Part shown: positions 55,501 to 64,000 of the stretch, piece after piece
Layout: the number at the start of each line of letters is the position of its first letter
Position numbering within the stretch: position 1 is the first letter of the stretch
Origin: Pegea sp. RAD2-039
Lineage: Eukaryota > Chordata > Thaliacea > Salpida > Salpidae
Reading direction: 5' to 3'
DNA: 64,000 nt
Assembly (NCBI GenBank): GCA_034620365.1
Contig: JAQGEQ010000322.1
Coordinates: 310,001 to 374,000, forward strand
The notes under the pieces: model-generated
Seen by the model: the letters and a program-made list of their open reading frames with translations, nothing else
Told to the model about the DNA's origin: nothing
Database searches by the model: none
Position numbers and translations under genes: made by a program

Positions 55501-55714
55501 ATCTAACTACCGCCTTCCTTTTACAATCAACCCAGGTGATTGAATCATTCAATTATTCTTTAATCATAACTTCATCTATTTACAGAATCATTAATGAACC
55601 AGCACCGTCAAGAAAACCCAGAAGTAAGCCAGGTTTCTACATCATCAAATCCATATTCATAATTTCTAATTTCAGTCTTGGAAAAATACCAACAGTAGCT
55701 GGTCGTTGCAGTGA
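43589..55714 (+). CDS. ANKHD1: Ankyrin-repeat and KH-domain protein (Mask family)
   Basis: Large scaffold and RNA-binding protein. In flies and mammals Mask/ANKHD1/ANKRD17 acts in receptor tyrosine kinase signalling and as a Yorkie/YAP cofactor. I trace 44 exons from ATG 43589 (MSLSDDEDNTE) to TGA 55712-55714. Phase is preserved at every junction and the total is 6906 nt (2301 aa). Ankyrin block 1 covers about aa 116-612 (exons 4-12, 44661-48397; for example GNTALTYACCGGFVDVVKIL and FESPLTLAACGGHVELAQLL). A helical and acidic spacer follows. Ankyrin block 2 covers about aa 867-1287 (exons 22-28, 50255-51828; for example NRNTALTLACFQGRHEVVSL and SSRDTALTIAADKGHF). Then come a K/R-rich linker, REEGWKEVAAKK, and the KH domain at about aa 1500-1560 (LVSRLIGRAGCNINAI, TGAHIDIDKQR). 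The rest is a Ser/Pro/Asn/Gln-rich tail. Exon 19 ends at 49643, not at the nearby GT at 49648, because only that keeps frame. Orthology to the single invertebrate Mask is clear. Confidence 0.93.
45387..45575 (+). other. Candidate alternative terminal exon of ANKHD1
   Basis: Inside intron 4 (44806-45705), after the acceptor TTTTATATAG, a frame opens in phase 0 with VLLCIPPFADESK, starting like the normal exon 5 (VLLQHNANVED). It runs 62 codons to TAA at 45573-45575, which overlaps an AATAAA signal at 45571. Use of this exon would end the protein near residue 226, inside ankyrin block 1. No transcript evidence. Confidence 0.35.
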
Positions 55715-57420
55715 ATTCTTGAATGAAAATCCTCTAACTGCCGTCTGCCATATGATCTTTTGTTCATCAAATTGCTGAGTAAATCAGCATCATCAGCATG
55801 ATGTTTTGATGACCACTTTGTTTCGTCCTTTCATGCTAACAACTTTGAAAGTCTTCTGTATGTCACCTGTTACATCTGTGTATATATCTTGATAACTTTC
55901 AGCTAGATTATTATTTAGTTCGCAAAGCTCCAGCGTGGTGTAATTACTGATCACTTGCAAACATTGGCAGAAAGGTGGGGCTAGTGATGCTCTTATTATA
56001 TATAAATTTTATGTTGTCTTTATTTTATTGTTTGAGTGTCAGTTACCAGTTTCTTTCTCAATATGTTACAACCAGTTTTTCTTCTTTTAGATATAATGTT
56101 TTATCTCTTCAACTACCATTTGCATGACTTTTATCATCAACTTATCAAGTAGATACTTGTGAGATGATTTAGCTACTGTTTGCAGACGTCAATAGAGCGT
56201 TTGTGTAATGAACTATCTTGTGAGAAGATCTTATTATTTGATCATGCATACAGGTGTTTCTCATATTTCTGTGTTAATATTTGAAAAGTTTTCAACATCA
56301 GATGATTTTTTTTGACACAAAGAAGTGGATAGTAAGAAAAATCGGATAAAAATAGCATCAATTAGTAAAAAGTTAAATTCCATAAATTATTGAGATGTCA
56401 ACTAATTTTGAAATTTTAAAAAAAAGTATTTTTATATTCAAAATATCAAACTTACAAAAATAACTCTCAAAACTCATTTTTCAAATTAATTTTTTATCAA
56501 AAATCTCCATTAAACTCGTGATCTTCAGCAGCTGCAAGCCATCATTCGTTTGGTTTCTGGGGATCAGACTAAGAGCCAGCAAAAGTTGCTGATCAATTTT
56601 AAGAAATTAATTGTAAAAACTGAGTTTGGAAAATGTGTAAACGGATTATCTTGTACATTAGCTCATTGTACAAGTTTCTTTGCTGCCAAAAAATACAATG
56701 AAGCTTATCATTGATAGAATAAACATTTCTTGTAATCCATTATATCCATTAAAAGAGTTAAAAAATATTCAAATAAAGTTTATGGAGGCTTCAATGTAGG
56801 CTTGAAAATACAGGTAACCTCTCTGGTTAGGATTGAGCTACAAAAAATTTGTGTGCAAGATTTTTAAGTTGAAAAAAAGTATTTGAAATAATTTTAAAGT
56901 TTATCAAATTACTATAAAGTTGATTATTTTGTTACTACAATTGTGAATCTGTCCGATTAGCGGTTTTACCGCAAAGATTTAGATTTCCAAAAATTAATTT
57001 ACAATTTTTACCATCTATTACAATTTTATGACTATAAATTATGCTAGTAGTAGGCTGCATGCCACTCAGCTTTTTATTAGTATGCCTACATGTGTAGCTA
57101 ACAGCAAAACTACTGACCAGTCCTGTATGACCATCACTAAGATACATCTAGAAGGTGTTTGACTAATTTAAGACAAGGACACTTTAAAACAGAGAAATGA
57201 TAAGAAACCGATATTTATGGAAGCAATTTCATTGTAGAACTTCCTCAGAAATCTGAGCAAATTATTAAAGTAATCATGGAGTAAATACTTCACTGTGTGT
57301 CGTTGTAGATCTTGTGAATATAAGATGTATAAAAGACAAGTTTTTTCAGCTTGATCTAATTAACAGAAGTGGTTTGTTGACCAAATTTCTTTTGTTCTTT
57401 GCATCTCATTGTGTTTTGCT
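55715..57420. other. Region downstream of ANKHD1 with orphan exon-like blocks
   Basis: ANKHD1 3' UTR, then three coding-like blocks on the plus strand with splice-like borders. About 55919-55975 reads FAKLQRGVITDHLQTLAER. About 56187-56251 reads TSIERLCNELSCEKILLFDH. 56529-56714 is described separately. Their phases do not join simply. The remainder is AT-rich. Confidence 0.35.
56529..56714 (+). other. Orphan terminal-exon candidate with half a CCCH finger
   Basis: After the acceptor GATCTTCAG an open frame of 61 aa starts QLQAIIRLVSGDQTKSQQ and contains GKCVNGLSCTLAHC, which resembles the second half of a CCCH zinc finger (C-X5-C-X3-H). It ends with TGA at 56712-56714, and AATAAA follows at 56718-56723. 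It looks like a last exon, but I cannot join it to an upstream gene. Confidence 0.35.
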
Positions 57421-57599
57421 TTGTTTTCAATCGCACATCTAGCATGGCCGTTTCAGTCGAAGTATTCTCCTATTATTGTTATTATTAGTTATTACAAAGA
57501 AGTTTTCTATTACTTTCTAATATCCTTCAAAAAATTACAGTAAGAATTTTAATAGCAGTAACAAGGTAACACTGCACTGTATAAAATCATACCGATCAT

Positions 57600-59265
57600 A
57601 CAAAACCCTGATTGGAACCAACAAACTCAGCGATAGGTTCTGGAAAAGCACCAGGTAGCGATACCACCAGACTTACCATCTGCGCCTTCTCTACGATAAT
57701 TTAATTAAATGTTTTGGGTATATTCTAGAAGACATGCGTTCGCTCGTGTGCTACTTTATCGCCTACAAATACTAGTTTCAGATCAAGTCGCTCAACCATG
57801 AACACCAATTACAGAAAAAATGCAAAGAACAAAACAGGTCTTTGTGTATTGAGTTCATCAACTTCGATAAAGCTAGTAGAAAGGGTCTGTTTCGAAACTG
57901 TTGAAGATTAGCTGCCCGCCTAGCATCCTCAATATGGCAAAATTATCTCACACGAGAATTAAGGGAACAGTTTAGTAGGACCGGGAGCTACTCTGTACCA
58001 TTCACCATCAAAATTAGAGATATTTTTTCAACGCTATCATACGTATTGTTTTAATATTTCTAAAACAAGCGTTTTCTGAAGGAATTTACCTCCATTCAAG
58101 GACCAATAAAAGCCTTTCTAATGTAGTACATCTAAAGGCGAAAAGCAAGGTAAAAAAGATCTACATCTGCGACCTACTGTTTGCTGATGATGCAGCAATT
58201 GTTTCACAATCAGCAAGAGAACTACAGACGCTGATAGACCGATTCTCAGCATCCAGCAAAGACTTTAGAATGAGAACTCAAAAATAACGTCATCAATATC
58301 AGTAGAAGTCGAGATAAACTGCTGCATCGGTAAAGAATCTGGCATATCTACAAGGTTCACTTTCAGGGTTTGAGATAATCAAAGCTAGTTATCAGAACCA
58401 AGGCTGCCATCTATAGAGTCTTTGTCTACAGTACGTTATTGTACGTCAACAAAGCTTGAACTTTGTCGAAGACTAACGAAAATAAACTGAACACCTTTTA
58501 TTTTCGTTGTCTTGTCGTATATTACGTTTAATTTGTTAATTTATTAAAATAAATGCGAAGGAGGGTGCCTGAGGAGAGCACTTCTCGCTAACACACATTC
58601 TCACAAATAACATCTATTTAGTCAAAAATATAGAAAGCAAAAGATGTAACATATGGTATTTCAGTAGTCCTCAAAGCATATAACAGTGAGCAATTACATG
58701 GAATGTTAATCATATAAAAAAAAGGAAAAATTCACAGTTTAGAAATGGCAATGTTGGCAATATTATAACGGTTCAACTTCTGCTAACGTGGCAGAAAAGG
58801 ATCTCAAACAAGAAAGTCTTAATATCCACTGGTTTGACAACAATGTACAATATGCTAAGCAAGCAAAGACTTCGCTGGCTCAGACACGTCCGTTGAATAG
58901 AAGACGGACGGTTCCCAAAGAATCTGTTACACGGGAAACTATCTAAAGGCAAACGCAGCATCGACTGTTCCTGTCTACGTTTCAAAGACACATGCAAGCG
59001 CGATATGAAATCGCTTAACATCAATACTAGCAACTAGGAAGATATCGCAGCGGATCGCTCCGAATAGCGCTCCCTGCTTCGCAAGCAACTGAAAAAGATA
59101 ATAAACCAGCTTTAAAGAAAAGAACAAAACCCTAATTTCCATTCTATTTCACTAAGTCTTGCTCGTATATTTTGTGCATATTTCACTATGTTTTTGCTTT
59201 GTTATTTTAACGTCATCACTCAGAGCACAGCCCACATGGCCGTTCTCGGTCGAAGCAGGCCCTAG
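57600..59265 (+). mobile_element. Decayed LINE with reverse transcriptase remnants
   Basis: The plus strand shows the palm region of a non-LTR reverse transcriptase. KCKEQNRSLCIEFINFDKAS is near 57818 and LLFADDAAIVSQSARELQTL, with the F-A-D-D catalytic box, near 58170. Further 3' (58860-59100) comes the conserved ORF2 end: LRWLRHVR, then EDGRFPKNLLHGKLSKGKRS and FKDTCKRDMKSLNI. Several stops and frame breaks show it is inactive. It is interrupted at 58550-58778 by another element's 3' UTR. The tail at 59237-59263 recurs near 7076-7102. Confidence 0.78.
58550..58778 (-). repeat. Inserted LINE 3' UTR (copy of 20165-20412)
   Basis: This block aligns end to end with 20165-20412 in the same orientation: ATGCGAAGGAGGGT at one end and AATATTATAACGGTTCAACTTC at the other, with small indels. 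At 20 kb the same sequence is the 3' UTR of a minus-strand LINE. Here it stands alone inside the plus-strand LINE, so it is a severely 5'-truncated insertion that came later than its host element. Confidence 0.8.
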
Positions 59266-60124
59266 TAGGTTTGATTTTTCTAGCTTTGCTTTTATTTTAG
59301 TTGAACAAATCAAGTAATTGTTTGCAAAGAAATACTTTACAGTTCTTGTTTTATGCTTAGCTGTTTTTTAATGAATAGGACAAATTCATATATAATGAAA
59401 ATATATGCGAAGTCATTAAAAAGTAAGGAATTTTCAAAAGTTGAAATAATGAAAATCATATTAATTAAAAGCTTATCAGATTGTGAAAAGTGCTATTTGG
59501 AAATCAGCTACATAAATTGTTTTCTTGCTTTTTATTGTAAAAAAGTTTATAAAAGAAACATATTTATGTTTAGGCATTTTTTAGTTTTTCATAAAGTGTT
59601 TATCTTTTTAACTTTAAAGTTTTTTTTATAGCTAATAACAAATATTAAAATAAAGCTATCAGCAAGAAAGTACTTTTGCAATAATCTTAAGTTTATTTTT
59701 GAACCTACCAAATTATGTTATATAAATGAAATATTTCTATAAGATTATTTGTTTGGTATATTAACTTATTTAAAATTACAGTTTTTCTAACTTAATTCAA
59801 AGTCTTTTTTTCAGCTGAATTTATGATTGTCGTTTTATTATATTATTTTTTTTAGTCAGTTGATTTTTTAGAAATTGTAAATAAAAAACCAAAGCATGGT
59901 TTTGAAAAAAAATATTTTGTTTAAAGTTTTTATGATATTTTTTATCAAGTTTTCTGATCTACTTAATTTTATAAATAAAATATTTTAGTAGTAATGTTTT
60001 AAATGCTGGTTTCTTGTCAGCCATAAATTTAGAGTTTCTTTTTAATAATCTTAATGTTGCTTATCTTTTATGTCAATAAAAATTAGTACACTTACAACAG
60101 AATTTTTATTTATTTATTTATAAA
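59266..60124. other. AT-rich spacer
   Basis: Spacer between the LINE tail and the pseudokinase gene. The open frame at 59353-59631 is F/L/K/C-rich with no family signal and no splice context, so I do not call it. Confidence 0.5.
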
Positions 60125-61449
60125 ATGAATAATTCTGACCAACCAATATTTTTTGAAACAACCTTTCTGGCCAACTACCAACGAATCTCCACAAAGACTC
60201 AGTTGTTTGCTTACAAGAAATGTAACCTGGGTAAGAATTATTTGTTATTATTTATAAGACAAAATATAACAATATATTTACAGCAATTAGAAAGACTGAC
60301 AGTAAGACTGTGGCTTACCAAGTTCTTTCTAAATTTACTCCATTAATAAACTGTCAAGTGTTGGAATATCTGCATACTTGGAAAAGCGCTTGTATATGTA
60401 GTAAAAATGGTCAGATTTTACTTTGTAAATTTGTCATTTATTGAAGTATAAAATTTAAATAGAACTTAAATTTTTTTAACTGAACTTAACAACCAAATCT
60501 ATAATCTTAAAGGGATTCTTCAACTTTTTGATATCATTGAAGAAAGTGATAAAATAATTGTAATAGTTGAATACAATGACTCCTACCTTACTTTGAATCA
60601 ATATAAAGATGATTACTTGAATTTCAAATATGAGTCAAATATTCAAAAAGAAAAAAAAGTTCAACAAATTTTAATAAAGGTAATTGTAAGAATTGGTTTT
60701 AACTTTTTCAAAACTTGTTAAAACTGCCTTCAGCTTATTAATATCATTCAAAAATGCTATGATAATAATATTCGTGTTCGGAGATTATGCTGTGATATCA
60801 TACTTGTTGATCCTGAAACACAAGAAATTAAGATATCTGGACTAAGTGATGAACCATTTGTTGCTGTAAGTTCAATTATTAAAGTTCAGTATTCCGAAAT
60901 AACTTATAAATTAAAAATACTTTTAAACCTTCAACAACTTGAAATATATTTCAGCTTTGAGTTATAAATCTTACTTAAATTTTTTCCAAAGAAATTAAAC
61001 AACTGAAATTATTCTAAGATGTCGTGAATATTTACAAGCATTTACCAGATTAAATTTTTAAAAATATAATGTTATCAAAATTTTACAATCTTTTAAAATT
61101 GTATAAACTTAAAACAAGTTCTTTTTTTTGTAAACTAAATTAGTTTAACTAAAAATTAATTTAATTTTAATAAGTGTTGTGACCATGGATATCAAAACTG
61201 AATAACTGTTTATAGGTTGATAAAAAACCGTATTACATAAATGAGTTTTTCGATTTAAAGAAACTAACTCATAAATTACTTGAGAGTGTATTTGCTGATG
61301 AAAAAGGAAGAAGTAATCCAGAATTTGAAAAACATATTTCATCTGATTGCAAAAGTTTTTTGAGACTTGATAATAATGCAAAGTTTTTGGATTTCAAACA
61401 GCATCCATTCTTGACACTTCAACCAAGCTGGGAGTGTTTACTTGCATAA
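60125..61449 (+). CDS. Divergent PIM-like pseudokinase
   Basis: Five exons: 60125-60230, 60284-60409, 60513-60679, 60734-60865, 61216-61449, giving 254 aa with phase kept. The N-lobe shows the beta-3 lysine strand (TVAYQVLSKF) and beta-4/5 text GILQLFDIIEESDKIIVIVE, which resembles PIM kinases. The catalytic loop is eroded: HRD-x-K-x-x-N is replaced by RVRRLCCDIILVD, and DFG by SGL in IKISGLSDEP. Most of the activation segment and the middle of the C-lobe are missing, and the end keeps an HPFL motif like the family's final HPW. I infer no phosphotransfer activity; a binding or allosteric role is possible. AATAAA lies at 61549-61554. Another kinase family as ancestor cannot be excluded. Confidence 0.65.
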
Positions 61450-62575
61450 CTGCTGAGTATAAAAAAATCTTTCAAAAGTTGAAGTGATGTATTTTAACTT
61501 TACTCGAAATATAATTTTTCTTTGAGTAATTGCGAATTTTTACCACAAAATAAAAATGTTGATGCAGTATGTATTCAAGAAAGCATATTAGTTTTCTAAC
61601 TTATTGACATAAATGTTTAATTAAAGCCCGATTTTGTTGCAGGAGATATTTTACATTTACATTATACACTTAGATAGTCAATTTTCAAAAACTATTCTTT
61701 GAATTATAGATTAAAGTTTATTTAAACGTTTATTTATATTTCATTCGAAGCATGATATCTCTTATAGCGAAAAATACAAAACAATATGAGCTGAAAAATA
61801 ATGAAAAGGTCTTAAGTATCACAATTTATCACAGTTAAGATAGAAAGAATAGAATACTCTAGAAGCATAAGCAAAATATAAATTGTGATTTAAAAAAAAT
61901 TGGTGTAACCAAACAAGTGAGAAAACTGGCAGTGTATTTATATCACTTGTTAAGTAAACTGCTTGGGTCATTAAAATAATTTTTTAAAGAAGGGATTAGT
62001 TTTGATGTAGTGATAAGGTCACCCTGGTAAAAAGCTGTTGCTCCAATTGGTGTTAATAAAGTTGCTGGTTTATTTTCCTTAAAGATTTTAGTAGATGAGT
62101 ATAATTCACGATAGAAAAAAGCTGAAAAAAAACTTAGTAATAGGACAATTTAGAAAAGAAGTATACACTTTTAACTACAAATGTAAACTAACAAATAACA
62201 TAGAAATTAACAAAGATAATAGCAACATTTTCATGTTAGTATTATAAAAAAAGTTTGATAATGTTGGTTCATGCATATATTCAAATTAAAAGTCTGAAAA
62301 AATGAATTATCGACCAAATGTAAGTTGTTTTTCGTAGTAAATGCAATGGATTAAAACGTTTGTTTAAATTGAACTCTTTTCAAAGACATTCCATCAAAAA
62401 TATGCTGAGGTTTTAGCTTAATTGCTGAATATGAATAATTGATTAGTTATATGGTTTTAGCATCATGTAAAAAAACAAAAAAAATGAAATAAAAATTTTG
62501 TGCAGTAGATAAAAACTCTGAGTTAAATAAATGAATGTCTTCAAAGGAGTACCATATGAAGCATATTAATAGAAT
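61450..62575. other. Intergenic spacer
   Basis: Pseudokinase 3' UTR, then 1 kb of AT-rich DNA up to the 7TM-like gene. No gene or repeat recognised. Confidence 0.5.
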
Positions 62576-63466
62576 ATGGAATTGTACTTTTATGTTCTCT
62601 TGGTTTTTGTTTTTTTCACATTTTATGTATCGTTATCATCACTATTTTATTATGTGAGAACAAAATCTGACCCACTACAAGCGAATAAATTTAGCTTACT
62701 GCTTTTGGTTTCATCTGTCTTAGTGAGCTGTCAAGCAATAGTTTTGTTTGTCGATGAGGTAATTAGTGATTTTAAAGATCAAGAATCAAGCTTTTTTCTT
62801 GTCAGTTTACCCATTCAGAAAGCTTTTATGTATATAGCAAGATGTGTTTTACAAATCAAAATTTGGTATCAGCTGAACATGATTCTTAGAAAACGAGCTA
62901 ATAATGTTTACAAAATTCTCTTGGTAACTAAAATTGCTTTTATTGTTGTTTTAATATCTTCAATTTTACTTATTTTTCTTCCAAGCCTCAGTAACTTTAT
63001 TGAGGAGACTGATGGTGCTCCGAAATACTTTAGTACTCTTTTGATGCTCAATATTTTTATTCCGCTTCTTTACATTCTAAATTCTTTATCAAGACTATTC
63101 GTGATCGTTCTTGTAATAATAGAAGTCTGTAAACACACAAAATGCAGCCTTAGAAATAGTTTTGATTGTGGGAAACTGCAGAAACTCTTACGCCGCCTTG
63201 CTGTATTTATTTTGGTAATTTTTATAAATGATTTTGCTTTCTTAGTTATTGCTATGACTTTAAACAAAGAAAGAGTAAATATATATCGAAACTTTCTACC
63301 TACGATTGCACTTTTTAACAGTTTTTTAAACATTATTTTTGTTAACCTGATTTTTGCTGATTACAAAAAACGTCTTTTATTTTTACAATGTAAATGTATT
63401 TGTAAAAAACGATTGCCACCACCTCAAGTTATCATTTTTTTGATATCTTTGAAACGACATAAATAA
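62576..63466 (+). CDS. Intronless seven-helix membrane protein, orphan GPCR-like
   Basis: A single open frame of 296 aa starting MELYFYVLLVFVFF. Hydrophobic segments lie at about residues 3-27, 41-60, 75-98, 115-138, 155-188, 205-228 and 240-263, with basic loops (RKRANN, KLQKLLRR) on the side expected to be cytosolic. The last helix ends NLIFADYKKRLLF, which recalls the NPxxY plus helix 8 region of rhodopsin-like receptors without keeping NP. The tail has a Cys cluster (CKCICKK), possible palmitoylation sites. No DRY motif is obvious. I cannot place it in a known receptor family. AATAAA lies at 63468-63473, two bases after the stop, and there are no introns, unlike its neighbours. Confidence 0.6.
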   Translation: MELYFYVLLVFVFFTFYVSLSSLFYYVRTKSDPLQANKFSLLLLVSSVLVSCQAIVLFVDEVISDFKDQESSFFLVSLPIQKAFMYIARCVLQIKIWYQLNMILRKRANNVYKILLVTKIAFIVVLISSILLIFLPSLSNFIEETDGAPKYFSTLLMLNIFIPLLYILNSLSRLFVIVLVIIEVCKHTKCSLRNSFDCGKLQKLLRRLAVFILVIFINDFAFLVIAMTLNKERVNIYRNFLPTIALFNSFLNIIFVNLIFADYKKRLLFLQCKCICKKRLPPPQVIIFLISLKRHK

Positions 63467-64000
63467 TAATAAACTAAACTTGATGCCCCTCAACCATTGG
63501 TGAATCCTAATGTCTAACTTTGAGAACAAACTACTGACTGAAAAAACCGTAGAATCCTTTCTAAAATATTTAAATATTCTATTTCTACACTTCAAATCTT
63601 TTGAGAGAGCTTTGTTTAATTGATCTTAATTCATAAGTAATATTTTGTTGTATACTTGTAGAAATAGTTTGTATAAAGAATAAAAGTAATATTTATTGTC
63701 TATTTCCTTGTCGTTTATTATTAGTCTATCAAGGCTTAAAAGTAGAGGATATAATACACAAGCAAGGGAGGTTCATCTTTAAATTTATTCAAAAGGAAAT
63801 CTAAGAGGTGAGACAAAGTTTTTCTATAAAAAAAATTTACGAAAAAAAACTGATTTACTTCTGCAGTGTAATGGATGTTAGATTTAAGTTGTGATATTCT
63901 TCTGATAAAATAAAGTTTGTTTAATAGTTACAAATTTATCTTTATTTTTTACAGTTTATAAAATTAAAGCTGCGACAATAGTTCAGTGATTTAGAAACAA
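63467..64000. other. Right-end spacer
   Basis: Poly(A) signals at 63468 and about 63679 serve the 7TM gene. The remainder is AT-rich with no feature seen. Confidence 0.5.

Noticed and set aside
56935-57147. 70-codon minus-strand open frame near the LINE
   Set aside because: No domain signature. Could be element debris, but nothing in it can be tied to a LINE protein.

Overview
The window is AT-rich animal nuclear DNA: spliced genes, GT-AG introns (many only 45-110 nt, some 0.6-0.9 kb), AATAAA signals close to stop codons, and decayed non-LTR retrotransposons. One gene encodes an integrin alpha N-terminus with an inserted I (VWA) domain. That arrangement is known from chordates, so with the compact introns I infer a tunicate-like chordate. 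This inference rests on one gene and is not proven.

Layout, left to right. 155-3309 (-): BTB/POZ protein with two C2H2 fingers. 3310-8721: AT-rich intergenic DNA with a perfect 20-bp inverted repeat and a LINE tail. 8722-11634 (+): transcription elongation factor ELL. 14841-18970 (+): FERM protein EPB41L5/Yurt type, with a 17-bp minisatellite of about 0.9 kb inside one intron. 20155-21700 (-): internally deleted LINE. 23411-25709 (+): GRB2 (SH3-SH2-SH3). 29226-32637 (+): unusual TIR protein with a predicted myristoylated N-terminus, coiled coil, WDD module, PPSY motif, two TIR domains and a second WDD module. 34468-37093 (-): short integrin-alpha-like gene with an I domain and no recognisable downstream stalk. 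38187-40196: LINE fragments and coding-like debris. 43589-55714 (+): ANKHD1/ANKRD17 (Mask), 44 exons, about 2301 aa. 57600-59265 (+): decayed LINE interrupted by a second LINE tail. 60125-61449 (+): PIM-like pseudokinase with a shrunken C-lobe. 62576-63466 (+): intronless 7TM-like protein.

The exon chains were built by eye from splice sites and reading phase. Every chain listed as a CDS keeps phase across all junctions and gives a length divisible by three. ELL, GRB2, EPB41L5 and ANKHD1 are conserved housekeeping or signalling genes with no evident operon link. The best candidates for something undescribed are the tandem-TIR gene with its duplicated flanking module, the truncated alpha-I integrin, and the striking excess of the palindrome TGACGTCA in gene bodies and short introns (22 copies counted by eye).
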